Both the position numbers and the translations under genes were made by a program. Source: Campylobacter concisus (GTDB lineage Bacteria; Campylobacterota; Campylobacteria; Campylobacterales; Campylobacteraceae). From it: a DNA stretch of 64,000 nucleotides. The stretch is from positions 1-64,000 of the forward strand of contig NZ_PIRO01000005.1 of NCBI RefSeq assembly GCF_003048905.1, given 5' to 3'. Below, in pieces: positions 26,138 through 35,818 of the stretch (its first letter is position 1; every line of letters starts with the position of its first letter). The notes under the pieces were generated by a model. The model saw nothing but the letters and a program-made list of their open reading frames with translations. It did no database searches and was not told where the DNA came from.

Positions 26138-28696
26138 ATGCAAAATTTAGATATAAGAAAGGCGTATCTTGATTTTTTTAAATCAAAAGGTCACGAAGTA
26201 GTAGCTTCTGCACCACTCGTGCCAAATGATGCAACGCTACTTTTCACAAACGCTGGTATGGTGCCATTTAAGAGTATTTTCACAGGCGAAGTGCCACGCC
26301 CAACACCACCTATTCGCACTAGCTGTCAGACCTGCATAAGAGCTGGCGGTAAGCATAACGATCTTGATAACGTCGGCTACACAGCACGCCACCACACGTT
26401 TTTTGAGATGTTAGGAAATTTTAGCTTCGGCGAGTACTTCAAAAAAGAGGCGATCGCTTACGCTTGGGAATTTGTAACAGAAATACTAAAACTGCCAAAA
26501 GATAAGCTTTATGTGACCGTTCACGAAAGCGACGATGAGGCGTTTGAAATTTGGAGCACTCACATCGCAAAAGAGAGAATTTACCGCTTTGGCGACCATG
26601 ATAACTTCTGGCAGATGGGCGATACTGGACCATGCGGCCCTTGCAGTGAAATTTTTTACGATCAAGGCGCTGAACACTTTAACACACCTGAAGACTACAT
26701 GGGCGGCGATGGCGATAGATTTTTAGAGATCTGGAACCTTGTTTTCATGCAGTATGAAAGAAGTGCGGACGGCAAGCTAAGCCCACTACCAAAGCCAAGT
26801 ATCGATACAGGTATGGGACTTGAGCGTGTTACAGCTATCTTGCAGGGTAAATTTAGCAACTACGATAGCTCACTTTTTATGCCGCTAATTAACGAAGTAG
26901 CAAAGCTTTGTGGCAAGCCATACGTCTATGAAAGTGGCGCTAGCTACCGCGTCATAAGCGATCACATCCGCTCGGTTACATTTTTGCTAGCTCAGGGTAC
27001 GACATTTGACAAAGAAGGCCGTGGCTACGTGCTTCGCCGCATCTTACGCCGTGCGATCCGCCATGGATACTTGCTAGGTATAAAAGAGCCATTTATGTAT
27101 AAGCTTGTCGATAAAGTTTGCGAGCTAATGGGCGAGCACTACACCTATCTAAATGAGAAAAAAGCGGCTGTAAAAGAGCAGATAAAGCTTGAAGAAGAGA
27201 GATTTCTAGCGACTATTGCTAGCGGTTTGGAGCTATTTGAGAGCGAGCTTAAAAATACAAAAGAAATTTTTAGCGGAGAGGCTGCGTTTAAGCTTTATGA
27301 CACATTTGGCTTTCCGCTTGATCTAACAGCTGATATGCTTAGAGAAAAGGGCCTAAAAGTCGATGAGGCAAGGTTTGATGAGCTTATGAGTGAGCAAAAA
27401 GCACGTGCAAAAGCTGCCTGGAAAGGCAGTGGCGACAAGAGCGCGAAGGGCGACTTTAAAGAGCTACTTGAAAAATTTGGCGAGAATAAATTTATAGGCT
27501 ACGAAGAGCTTAAGAGCAAAAGTAAAATTCTAGCCCTGCTTGATGAAGAATTTAAAAATGTAGATAGTTTAGATGCTGGCAAAGAGGGCTGGGTGATGTT
27601 TGACGTCACTCCATTTTATGCTCAAAGTGGCGGCCAGTGCGGTGATAGCGGTAAGATAGTAGGCAAAGCAAATGTGCTTGATACGCAAAAATTTCATGGA
27701 CTAAATTTATCTTTAGTAAAAACTAGCGCGGCGCTAAAAGTTGGCAACGAAGTAGAGCTTGAAGTGGGCAGCGATAGAGCCCAGATCGCGCGTCATCACA
27801 GTGCTACACACTTACTTCATGCGGCCCTTAGAAACGTGCTTGGCACGCATATCGCTCAAGCTGGCTCAAGCGTAGAAGCAGATAGGCTAAGGTTTGACTT
27901 CTCACATCCAAAAGCGCTTACTAGCGAAGAAATTTCAAAGATTGAAAATTTAGTAAATGAGTGGATACTAAATGGCGCTAACTCAAAAACAGAACTTATG
28001 AAACTTGAAGATGCTAAAAAGAGTGGAGCTATCGCACTATTTAATGAAAAATACGCTGATGATGTAAGAGTCGTTAGCTTTGGCAATGTTAGCAAAGAGC
28101 TTTGCGGTGGCACACACGTAAAAAATATAGATGAGATTGGATCATTTTTTATCATAAAAGAGAGTGGCGTAAGTGCTGGTGTTAGGCGTATAGAGGCCGT
28201 TTGCTCAAGGGCTGCACTAAATTTAGCAAGATCATTTAGAGCTGAGCTTGACGAGCTAAAAGATGAGCTAAAGAGCACCGAGCCACTAAATGCGATCAAA
28301 AAGCTAAAAAATGAACTAAGAGTTTTAAAAGACAAACTAAAAAATGCTAAAAATTCTCATGAGCTAGTCTATTTAGATATAAATAAAACCAAACTTTGCG
28401 TTACAAGCGTAGATAGTGGAGACATAAAAACCTTGATAGACGAGTTTAAAAATGAGCATGAAAGTGCTGCTATTTTGCTAGCGCAAGTCGATGAGAGTGG
28501 CAAAATTTCTCTTGCAGCTGGAGTTAAAAACGCTCCTTTAAAGGCAGGTGCTTGGGTAAAATTTGCAGCGCAAATCCTAGGTGGCAATGGCGGTGGCAAA
28601 GATGACTTTGCAACAGCCGGTGGCAAAGATGCATCAATGATAGAAGATGCGATAAAAGACTCACTTGAGTACGCAAGGCAAGCCTTAGAAAAATGA
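26138..28696 (+). CDS. alaS: Alanyl-tRNA synthetase
   Basis: AlaS charges tRNA-Ala. The 852-residue protein has the class II catalytic core (motif 1 and [51 protein letters not shown]), and a central editing domain with the zinc ligands HHSATHLLH and [10 protein letters not shown]-terminal DHHA1-type domain has a [17 protein letters not shown] stretch. All are intact. The start follows an AACGAGGA-like ribosome site. Its stop overlaps the start of the next membrane protein gene by 4 bp, beginning a chain of four overlapping genes. Confidence 0.97.
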   Translation: MQNLDIRKAYLDFFKSKGHEVVASAPLVPNDATLLFTNAGMVPFKSIFTGEVPRPTPPIRTSCQTCIRAGGKHNDLDNVGYTARHHTFFEMLGNFSFGEYFKKEAIAYAWEFVTEILKLPKDKLYVTVHESDDEAFEIWSTHIAKERIYRFGDHDNFWQMGDTGPCGPCSEIFYDQGAEHFNTPEDYMGGDGDRFLEIWNLVFMQYERSADGKLSPLPKPSIDTGMGLERVTAILQGKFSNYDSSLFMPLINEVAKLCGKPYVYESGASYRVISDHIRSVTFLLAQGTTFDKEGRGYVLRRILRRAIRHGYLLGIKEPFMYKLVDKVCELMGEHYTYLNEKKAAVKEQIKLEEERFLATIASGLELFESELKNTKEIFSGEAAFKLYDTFGFPLDLTADMLREKGLKVDEARFDELMSEQKARAKAAWKGSGDKSAKGDFKELLEKFGENKFIGYEELKSKSKILALLDEEFKNVDSLDAGKEGWVMFDVTPFYAQSGGQCGDSGKIVGKANVLDTQKFHGLNLSLVKTSAALKVGNEVELEVGSDRAQIARHHSATHLLHAALRNVLGTHIAQAGSSVEADRLRFDFSHPKALTSEEISKIENLVNEWILNGANSKTELMKLEDAKKSGAIALFNEKYADDVRVVSFGNVSKELCGGTHVKNIDEIGSFFIIKESGVSAGVRRIEAVCSRAALNLARSFRAELDELKDELKSTEPLNAIKKLKNELRVLKDKLKNAKNSHELVYLDINKTKLCVTSVDSGDIKTLIDEFKNEHESAAILLAQVDESGKISLAAGVKNAPLKAGAWVKFAAQILGGNGGGKDDFATAGGKDASMIEDAIKDSLEYARQALEK

Positions 28697-29193
28697 GTCA
28701 TTACGATATAGCTTTTATAAAATTTGACCAAGTAGTACTATTTTTGCATGTATGCTCTGTAGCTCTTTTTGTGGGGCTACAAGCCGGTCTTGTGCTTGTT
28801 GGAAGTTACTTTATAAAAAATAAATTTGAAGACAAGGAACGCTATCACATCTTACTTCACATTATAAGACGCTTTGGCATTACGATTTTCATACTAATCC
28901 TTTGCGTGATAGCGACAAGCATAGTTATAATTTTTGGATTTTATGATGCAAATTTGACAAATCCTATGGCAAGTGCGATGGTAGTAACAAAATGCGCAAT
29001 AGAACTATTTTTGCTATTAAATTTAAGCTATATATTTTATAGATACAAAAAGGCTTTAAAAGCACTAAGATCGCATGAAATGATCGAGCTAAACGAGAGT
29101 TTGATTGTTATAATTTATTATTTTACACCACTAAATTTATTAGCTTCTTTAGCAGCTATTTATCTTGGTATAAGCTATAAGGTATTTTTATGA
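28693..29193 (+). CDS. Four-helix inner-membrane protein, unknown function
   Basis: The 166-residue protein has four clear hydrophobic segments (about 18-38, 62-85, 95-117 and 137-160), with His on the membrane boundary in [11 protein letters not shown] and in HILLHIIRR. The His pattern within helices is reminiscent of small haem-binding or CopD/HemJ-like membrane proteins, but I cannot assign a family. It overlaps alaS and maf by 4 bp each and so is translationally coupled to them. Confident as a gene, not in function. Confidence 0.7.
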   Translation: MSHYDIAFIKFDQVVLFLHVCSVALFVGLQAGLVLVGSYFIKNKFEDKERYHILLHIIRRFGITIFILILCVIATSIVIIFGFYDANLTNPMASAMVVTKCAIELFLLLNLSYIFYRYKKALKALRSHEMIELNESLIVIIYYFTPLNLLASLAAIYLGISYKVFL

Positions 29194-29732
29194 TAATGCT
29201 CGCTTCAAGCTCGCCAACAAGGGCAAATTTATTAAAAGAAGCTGGTATAAATTTCACTCAAATTTCTTTCCAGTTTGACGAGAGTAAGATAGAAAAAAAC
29301 GTAAAGCCTGAAATTTATGTCCAAAATGTCGTAAAAGCTAAAAAAGAACAATTTTTAAAAGAAAATGTAGGTCTTAAAAATTTGCTCTTTGCAGATAGCT
29401 GCGTGGCATGTGGAGATAAAATTTTAGGTAAAGCAAAAGACGAGAATGAGGCGCTTGCTATGCTAAATTTACAAAGTGGCAACGAATGCAACGTCTATAC
29501 GGCGATGATATTTTTAGGCGAATTTGAGCTTATAAACGTAAGTAAGACTACGTATAAATTTAAAAAATTTGACGAGCATGACCTTAATGAATACATAAAA
29601 AATAATGAGTGGCAAGGCAAGGCTGGAGCCATGACGATAGAAAATTTTAATAAAAAATATATCATCTCCCAGCACGGCGAGACTAGCACGGCCATGGGAC
29701 TAAATTTAAAAATATTAAAGGCATTTTTATGA
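29190..29732 (+). CDS. maf: Maf-family nucleoside triphosphate pyrophosphatase
   Basis: Maf proteins hydrolyse non-canonical or modified NTPs, and some inhibit septation. The 180-residue protein starts [19 protein letters not shown], close to the canonical LASxSPRRxELL, and has the central FADSCVACGDKILGKAKDENEA, corresponding to ADTxVxxxGxILGKPxxxxEA, with the metal-binding Asp. The C-terminal EWQGKAGAMTIENF matches the usual DKAGAYGIQ-type block. The coupled position after alaS and before pbp1A is typical of Campylobacter as far as I recall. Confidence 0.88.
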   Translation: MIMLASSSPTRANLLKEAGINFTQISFQFDESKIEKNVKPEIYVQNVVKAKKEQFLKENVGLKNLLFADSCVACGDKILGKAKDENEALAMLNLQSGNECNVYTAMIFLGEFELINVSKTTYKFKKFDEHDLNEYIKNNEWQGKAGAMTIENFNKKYIISQHGETSTAMGLNLKILKAFL

Positions 29733-31657
29733 AATATATTTTGGCATTTATCTTTATAGTTGCCATTTCGCTTGGCGGAGCATTTTTATATTTTTACTCA
29801 CAAGTTAGATTTGATGCTTACGCTATTATTGATTATAAACCAAAGCTTACAACGCAAATTTTTGATAGAAACAACGAACTCATCGCAAATATCTTTGAAG
29901 AAAATAGAATTTACGTAAAGTATAACGACATCCCACCGCGTGTCATCGAAGCACTCGTGGCTATCGAGGATACGAGCTACTTTGAGCATGGTGGCATAAA
30001 CGTAGAAGCTATGGCAAGAGCTGCCATAAAAGATATCAAGGCCAGAAAACTAGTCGAGGGAGCTTCAACACTAACACAACAGCTCATTAAAAATTTGGCT
30101 CTAAGCCGTGAGAAGAAATTTACAAGAAAGATAAAAGAAATCGTGCTTGCCATGAAGCTTGAAAGCGAGCTTAGCAAAGAAGATATCATCGAAAGATACC
30201 TAAACCACGTCTATTTTGGACATGGCTACTACGGCATAAAAACAGCAGCTGAAGGATATTTTAGAAAAGAGCTAAATGAGCTAAGCATAAAAGAGGTTGC
30301 CATGCTAGTTGGCTTACCAAAGGCTCCAAGCACCTATGATCCTACAAAGCACCTTGATTTGTCGCTTAGCCGTGCAAACAGAGTGCTTGAGAGAATGTAT
30401 AGCATCGGCTGGATAAATGAGGATGAGTACCGCAAAGGTGTACTTGAAGAGCCAGCAGTCTTTGACGATACTCTCACAAGAAATAAAGCCCCTTACGTAG
30501 TCGATGAGATAATAAAAGAGGCCTCTAAAAAATTTGACGATATAAAAACTGGCGGCTATAAGATACAAAGCACAGTTGATCTAAATGTTCAAAAGATCGC
30601 TCAAGAAGCTCTAGTCTATGGCTACAATGAAATTTTAAAGCGCGACAAAAAAGCAAATGCAGAAATCCTAAATGGAGCTATAGTAGTCACTCATCCACAA
30701 AGTGGTCAAATTTTGGCACTAATTGGCGGTATCGACTATGCAAAAAGCAGCTATAACCGCGCCACTCAAAGCAAGCGCCAGCCAGGATCTAGCTTTAAGC
30801 CATTTATCTATCAAATAGCACTTGATAATGGCTACTCAGTCGTCTCTCAAGTAGCAGATATCGCCAGGACATTTGACATGGGAAATGGCAAAGAGTGGAC
30901 ACCAAAGAATTATAGTGGCGGTTTTCAAGGCTATATCACTATAAAATCAGCCATAACCCAGTCGCGTAACCTCGCAACCATAAATTTGCTAAACGATCTT
31001 GGTCTTAGCTCGGTTCGCAAACAGCTTACTGATATGGGCTTTAACGATATCCCAGAAAATTTATCTATCGCACTTGGAAGCTTTGGGATTTCGCCACTTG
31101 ATTTTGCAAAATTTTACTCGATGTTCCCAAATGAGGGCGAGATGGTTGAGCCAACACTTATTAAGCATATAGAAAATAGCTTTGGGGCTTCGATGGATTA
31201 TGAACCACAAAGAAAGCAAGTGCTAAAACCAGAACAGGCATTTTTGATGACGACACTTCTTCAAAATGTCGTAAATAATGGTACTGGACGTAACGCAAAA
31301 ATAAATGGCATCCAAATAGCAGGCAAAACCGGCACAACAAATAATAACATCGATGCTTGGTTTTGTGGTTACTCACCTGATATCGAAGCGATAATCTGGT
31401 ACGGAAATGACGACAACAGCCCTATGAAAAAGATTGAAGGCGGCGGCAGGACAGCAGCACCTGTGTTTAAAAAATTTATGGAAGGCTACATTAAGCTTTA
31501 TCCTACTTTAAGACGTGCATTTGAGCAGCCAGATGGTGTTTATAAAGGCTATTATGGTGGCAGTGACGAATACTACACAAACGACTCACCACTACCTCAA
31601 AATATGCCAGCAAATGACATCATACAAGATCAAGAAAACGATGGATTATTGTTTTAG
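29729..31657 (+). CDS. pbpA: Penicillin-binding protein 1A (class A, bifunctional)
   Basis: This 642-residue inner-membrane enzyme polymerises and cross-links peptidoglycan. A single N-terminal membrane anchor (about 5-24) precedes the glycosyltransferase 51 domain with EDTSYFEHGGINVEAMARA, GASTLTQQLIKN and LNHVYFGHGYYGI. The transpeptidase domain has the catalytic SSFK (PGSSFKPF), SRN and KTGTTN motifs. The C-terminal tail is acidic and Gln-rich. All active-site motifs are present. The start overlaps maf by 4 bp; a small helix-hairpin-helix gene follows 9 bp later. Confidence 0.95.
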   Translation: MKYILAFIFIVAISLGGAFLYFYSQVRFDAYAIIDYKPKLTTQIFDRNNELIANIFEENRIYVKYNDIPPRVIEALVAIEDTSYFEHGGINVEAMARAAIKDIKARKLVEGASTLTQQLIKNLALSREKKFTRKIKEIVLAMKLESELSKEDIIERYLNHVYFGHGYYGIKTAAEGYFRKELNELSIKEVAMLVGLPKAPSTYDPTKHLDLSLSRANRVLERMYSIGWINEDEYRKGVLEEPAVFDDTLTRNKAPYVVDEIIKEASKKFDDIKTGGYKIQSTVDLNVQKIAQEALVYGYNEILKRDKKANAEILNGAIVVTHPQSGQILALIGGIDYAKSSYNRATQSKRQPGSSFKPFIYQIALDNGYSVVSQVADIARTFDMGNGKEWTPKNYSGGFQGYITIKSAITQSRNLATINLLNDLGLSSVRKQLTDMGFNDIPENLSIALGSFGISPLDFAKFYSMFPNEGEMVEPTLIKHIENSFGASMDYEPQRKQVLKPEQAFLMTTLLQNVVNNGTGRNAKINGIQIAGKTGTTNNNIDAWFCGYSPDIEAIIWYGNDDNSPMKKIEGGGRTAAPVFKKFMEGYIKLYPTLRRAFEQPDGVYKGYYGGSDEYYTNDSPLPQNMPANDIIQDQENDGLLF

Positions 31658-31666
31658 GAAGATAAG

Positions 31667-31954
31667 ATGTGGATTAAAATTTTACTTTGTTTAGTAGTTG
31701 CAAGTATTGCATATGGCGCTAATCTAAATACAGCCAGCAAAAACGAGTTAATGGAGCTTGGGCTAAGCAAAGGCCAAGCGTTAAACATTATAAAATACAG
31801 AAAAGCCCATAAATTTAAAAGCATCGATGAACTTGAAAAAGTCCAAGGTATTGGCTTTAACGATATGCAAAAAGTTAAAGAAAAACTTAGCATAAAAGAG
31901 AATGCGAAAGTCAAAAAAACTGAAGCAAAAAACTCCAAAGGCAAGAAAAAATAA
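31667..31954 (+). CDS. Secreted helix-hairpin-helix (ComEA-like) protein
   Basis: The 95-residue protein has a signal peptide or anchor (MWIKILLCLVVASIAYGA) followed by one ComEA-type HhH unit, NLNTASKNELMELGLSKGQA, with KIDEL-like SIDELEKVQGIGF. The C-terminal tail is very Lys-rich (VKKTEAKNSKGKKK), suitable for DNA contact. ComEA proteins bind incoming DNA in the periplasm during natural transformation, and Campylobacter is naturally competent. This role is inferred from the domain. It lies 9 bp after pbpA. Confidence 0.85.
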   Translation: MWIKILLCLVVASIAYGANLNTASKNELMELGLSKGQALNIIKYRKAHKFKSIDELEKVQGIGFNDMQKVKEKLSIKENAKVKKTEAKNSKGKKK

Positions 31955-32030
31955 TCTTATTTTTTATTTGAAATTTCTAGCCATTTACATTTGAGTCCTA
32001 TTATTATGGCTTTTTACAAAGGCTGAAAAG

Positions 32031-33605
32031 ATGCTAAATATTAATAAATTTAAAAATATCAGTTTTTTAAAGTTTCTGATTTTATTTATTGCTTACATAT
32101 TTTTTATAAATTATATATTTCTATACAAAGGCGTTCTTTCAGGCTTTCTACAAAATAATCAACTATCTTTTTCTATATTCTTTTTTCTTATATTTGCAAT
32201 TGTCTTTATCTTAGTTTTCGCTAGTATTTTTTGTATTTTATTTTTACCTTTTTTACTAAAGCCAGTTGCGATTATTTTGATTTTAGCAAGTGGCATATCT
32301 GCTTACTTTATGCAAGTATATGGTGTTATTATAGATAAAGATATGTTATTAAACGTCCTACACACCGACACCAAAGAAGCCTTTAGTTACTTTGGTACAG
32401 ATTTAATTTTTTGGATAATTTTTACAACCATCTTACCTTGCATATATGTAGAATTTGTAAAGATTAACTATGATAGTTTCAAAAATGAGCTTAAATCAAG
32501 AGTAAAAATTATCTCATTTTCTATAGTTGCGATAGCTATCATATTTTCATTAACGTCTAAAATTTTTATACCATTTTTTAGAGAACACTCGAATTTAAGA
32601 ACCGCATTGCTCCCATACTATCCCATCTATTCAGCTGTAAAACTAGTAAAATCGATCGCACAAAAACCACTACCTTTTGCTTATGTAGCAGATGATGCGG
32701 TACTAGCTGATGATAAAAAGAAAATTTTAGTTTTGATAGTTGGTGAGACGCAAAGAAGCAGAAACTACTCACTAAATGGCTATACCAAAAATGATACTAA
32801 TAAATTTACTAAACAAAAAGGCGTGGTAAGTTTTACAAATTTCTACTCATGTGGAACAGCCACAGAGATTAGTGTACCTTGCCTATTTTCAGACTTAAAG
32901 CGAGAAAATTTTAGCAACCGTGAAGCAAAAGCTCGTGAAAATTTAGTTAATATCATCAATAAGCTTGGTATAAAAACATACTTTTTTGGCAACAACAGTG
33001 GTGGTTGCAAGGGTGTTTGCGACAATCTTGATCAAAACCATACTTCAGATCATAGAGCAGAAGGCTTTGACGAAGTGATATTTAATGAGGCAAAAAAGGT
33101 CATCGAAGATGCAAATTCCACTACATTCATTGTATTGCATTTGCAAGGCTCGCATGGCCCTATCTACTACAAAGGCTACCCAAGCAAATTTAAAGAATTT
33201 ACCCCAACGTGTGATACTGCCGAGCTAAATAAATGTACGCCAGATGAGATAGCAAATACCTACGACAACACTATTTTATATGAGGACTATCTACAAAGCG
33301 AGCTAATAAACGCCCTTGAAGCAAGAAAAGATGAATTTGAAGTTGCCATGTTATTTTTCTCAGATCACGGGGAGAGCCTAGGCGAAAATGGCATATATTT
33401 ACATGGTCTGCCTTATTCTATCGCTCCAGATGAGCAAAAACACATCCCAGCCATCGTATTTTTAAGCGATAGCGAGCTTTTAAAAAGGCTAAAAACTAGA
33501 AAAAACGAAAGTCTTTCGCATGATTTTATATTTAGCTCAGTTCTTGGATATTTTGGGGTAAAAACCAAGGCTTACGAGCCAGAATTTGATATTTTTAGGG
33601 AGTAA
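32031..33605 (+). CDS. eptC: Phosphoethanolamine transferase (EptA/EptC-like)
   Basis: This 524-residue inner-membrane enzyme moves phosphoethanolamine from phosphatidylethanolamine onto lipid A and, in C. jejuni (EptC), also onto the flagellar rod protein FlgG and N-glycans. Five membrane helices occupy residues 10-190. The periplasmic sulfatase-like domain has IVGETQRSRNYSLNGY (metal Glu), the nucleophile Thr in SCGTATEISVPCLF, HLQGSHGP and FFSDHGESLGENG. Disulfide-forming Cys are present (CKGVCDN, CDTAELNKC). It stands alone with a 76-bp gap before it and is convergent with glyS. Substrate range is inferred from the family. Confidence 0.92.
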   Translation: MLNINKFKNISFLKFLILFIAYIFFINYIFLYKGVLSGFLQNNQLSFSIFFFLIFAIVFILVFASIFCILFLPFLLKPVAIILILASGISAYFMQVYGVIIDKDMLLNVLHTDTKEAFSYFGTDLIFWIIFTTILPCIYVEFVKINYDSFKNELKSRVKIISFSIVAIAIIFSLTSKIFIPFFREHSNLRTALLPYYPIYSAVKLVKSIAQKPLPFAYVADDAVLADDKKKILVLIVGETQRSRNYSLNGYTKNDTNKFTKQKGVVSFTNFYSCGTATEISVPCLFSDLKRENFSNREAKARENLVNIINKLGIKTYFFGNNSGGCKGVCDNLDQNHTSDHRAEGFDEVIFNEAKKVIEDANSTTFIVLHLQGSHGPIYYKGYPSKFKEFTPTCDTAELNKCTPDEIANTYDNTILYEDYLQSELINALEARKDEFEVAMLFFSDHGESLGENGIYLHGLPYSIAPDEQKHIPAIVFLSDSELLKRLKTRKNESLSHDFIFSSVLGYFGVKTKAYEPEFDIFRE

Positions 33606-33612
33606 ATTTAAA

Positions 33613-33641
33613 GCCAGCCTAGGCAAGAGCCCGAAGCTGGC
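33613..33641. terminator. Candidate bidirectional terminator between eptC and glyS
   Basis: GCCAGC (33613-33618) and GCTGGC (33636-33641) can pair around a 17-base GC-containing loop, lying in the 42 bp between two convergent genes. The following T runs are poor on both strands, so efficiency is doubtful. Confidence 0.45.
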
Positions 33642-33647
33642 ACAAAT

Positions 33648-35666
33648 TTAAAAGCTGATCTCTTTTATATCAGCTACTTTTAGTATCTCGCTATAAATTT
33701 GGCCGATGATCGCGACGCGATTGTTTCGCACTTTCTCATTTTCAACATTTATCATAACTTTGTCAAAAAACTCATCGATCTGCGGTTTTAGGGCAAATAG
33801 CGCTTTTAGCCTTGGCTCATACGCTAGGCTCTTATCGACCGCTTTAAATGCATCATTTAGGGCTTTTTCAGCATCTATCTCAAAGAGATTCTCTTCAACC
33901 TTGCTAAATTTATCATCTTTTATAATGTTTGCAAGGCGCTTAAATGTCGAGAAATTCTCCCTAAAATTTGGCTCGCTTGAAATTTTAGCAAGTGCTTCTA
34001 TCATCTTAGTTAGCTCCAAGATGTCCTTTTCGCCGCTTTTTATGCAAGCTTTTACGATAGAAGCATTTGCATCAAAAAAGGTGTAGAGCCTATCAAGGAT
34101 GAAATTTATAAGCACTTCAACGTCAAATTTCTTATAATCTTTTGCGATATCTTCTAAAATTTCTTTTACATTAAATTTCAAATTATGCGCCAAAACGATC
34201 TTTATCACGCCATTTGCTGCGCGTCTTAGAGCGTATGGATCTTTTGTGCCGCTTGGAATTTTACCGATGCTAAAGAGCCCCATTAGCGTATCAAGCTTAT
34301 TTGAAAGTGCCACAACCGAGCTAAAAACCTTGCTTGGGCACTGCGCCTCTTCACCGTCTGGCAAATACTGCTCTTTTATGGCTAAAACGACATCTTCATC
34401 CTCATTTTTTGCCTTTGCGTAGTAAGCACCCATGATACCTTGAAGCTCGGTAAACTCATAAACCATCTGTGTTGTAAGATCAGCCTTGCTTAACATCACA
34501 GCTCGCTCAAGCTTAGCCGCGTACTCGCCAGCTTCTTTTTTGAGTAGCTCGTCATAGTTACTAGCAAGCTTTTTAGCCACTTGTAGCTCTCTAAGCTCTT
34601 TTTCATAGATACTTCCAAGCTCTTTTAGATAAGTTATATTTTTTAGTTTTTCTGGGCTAAATTCGTGCGCTAGGTCGCTTTGCCAAAAGAACATCGCATC
34701 ACTTAGTCTTGCTCTTAGCACCTTTTCATTGCCTTTGATGATGAGCGAGTAGTCCTGCGTTATGGCGTTGCTAACGACAACGAAGCCATTTGCGAGTTTA
34801 CCATTTTTAAAGACTGGAAAGTAGCGCTGATTTTCCTTCATTGAAGTGATGATGACCTCACTTGGCACCTCCAAAAATTCCTCTTCAAACGAGCCAAGAA
34901 GTGCTGTTGGATACTCGGTGATCGCCACGACTTCAGCTAACAAGTCTTTATCGATTTCGATCTTTAGCCCACTTTTTTGGCTAATTTTTTCAAACTCATC
35001 AAGGATTATTTTTTCTCTCTCGCCTGCTTCAAGCACGACACCACGGCTCTTTGAGCCTTCAAAATACTCTTTTATATTTGAAATTTTTATCTTGTCATAG
35101 CTAATGCTTCTATGTGGATAGGTTGAATCACCGCTCTCAACGCCAAATTTATTAAATTTTATGACCTCATCGCCAAGTAAACACAAAAACGATCTTATCG
35201 GACGAATGAACTCAAACTCGCCGTTGCCCCAGCGCATAGACTTGCCAAAGTTAAGACTCTTTAAAAACTCCTCAACCATCTCTCCCATTATCTTGGCAAC
35301 CGGCTCGCCTTTTACCTCTTTTTCGTAGTAAAGCACCTCTTTGCCGTCTATCTCTTTAAATTTAAGCTCGCTCTCGCTTATATCGCATTTATTTGCAAAG
35401 CTAAGTGCAGCTTTCGTAAAGACTCCATCTTTTAGCGCAACTTGCTTTGGCGCACCGATAAAGCTAGCTACGCTGTCAGGCTGAGATTGTGGAAATTTCT
35501 CATGAAAAAAGACCAAACGACGCGGCGTATAATAAAATTTAAAAGGACTTACAAGATTATATTTTTCAAGCACAGCCTGCCATTTAGCATTGATATTTGG
35601 TAGCTCCCTTAAAAACGGTATCGCTGGAAGCTCCTCAACTCCAATTTCTAATAATAACTCTTTCAT
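33648..35666 (-). CDS. glyS: Glycyl-tRNA synthetase beta subunit
   Basis: GlyS pairs with GlyQ to charge tRNA-Gly in the bacterial alpha2-beta2 enzyme. The 672-residue protein has the typical start MKELLLEIGVEELPA, the RRLVFFHEKFP block, SMRWGNGEFEFIRPIRSFLCL and SGTKDPYALRRAANG (about 470-485), and a C-terminal anticodon-binding region with VMINVENEKVRNNRVAI. Length is normal. The alpha subunit is not in the window. Its ATG overlaps the TGA of a small membrane-protein gene upstream (ATGA), so the two are translationally coupled. Confidence 0.96.
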   Translation of the reverse strand: MKELLLEIGVEELPAIPFLRELPNINAKWQAVLEKYNLVSPFKFYYTPRRLVFFHEKFPQSQPDSVASFIGAPKQVALKDGVFTKAALSFANKCDISESELKFKEIDGKEVLYYEKEVKGEPVAKIMGEMVEEFLKSLNFGKSMRWGNGEFEFIRPIRSFLCLLGDEVIKFNKFGVESGDSTYPHRSISYDKIKISNIKEYFEGSKSRGVVLEAGEREKIILDEFEKISQKSGLKIEIDKDLLAEVVAITEYPTALLGSFEEEFLEVPSEVIITSMKENQRYFPVFKNGKLANGFVVVSNAITQDYSLIIKGNEKVLRARLSDAMFFWQSDLAHEFSPEKLKNITYLKELGSIYEKELRELQVAKKLASNYDELLKKEAGEYAAKLERAVMLSKADLTTQMVYEFTELQGIMGAYYAKAKNEDEDVVLAIKEQYLPDGEEAQCPSKVFSSVVALSNKLDTLMGLFSIGKIPSGTKDPYALRRAANGVIKIVLAHNLKFNVKEILEDIAKDYKKFDVEVLINFILDRLYTFFDANASIVKACIKSGEKDILELTKMIEALAKISSEPNFRENFSTFKRLANIIKDDKFSKVEENLFEIDAEKALNDAFKAVDKSLAYEPRLKALFALKPQIDEFFDKVMINVENEKVRNNRVAIIGQIYSEILKVADIKEISF

Positions 35667-35815
35667 ATTTCACTCTTTTTATTAAAATTTTCTCTTTTTT
35701 CTCTTACCATTTTTCTTGCCCTCTCCTTCTCCTGTGACTGCAAAATGACGCCTCTTATCATAAAAATAAGAAATAAAACAAACGCCGTAATCATAAAAAT
35801 ATCTAAAATTTGCAC
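35663..35815 (-). CDS. 50-residue single-pass membrane protein coupled to glyS
   Basis: A GTG codon preceded by GGAG opens a 51-codon frame reading VQILDIFMITAFVLFLIFMI, then RGVILQSQEKERARKMVREK and a short tail ending KKSEI. The first half is one transmembrane helix; the second is strongly basic, giving an N-out/C-in type small membrane protein. Its stop overlaps the glyS start (ATGA), and its own start lies 3 bp after the nuclease stop, so nuclease - small protein - glyS form a packed unit. It is short enough for automated annotation to miss. Function unknown. The ribosome site, tight packing and amphipathic sense of the product argue it is real. Confidence 0.7.
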   Translation of the reverse strand: MQILDIFMITAFVLFLIFMIRGVILQSQEKERARKMVREKRENFNKKSEI

Positions 35816-35818
35816 TCT

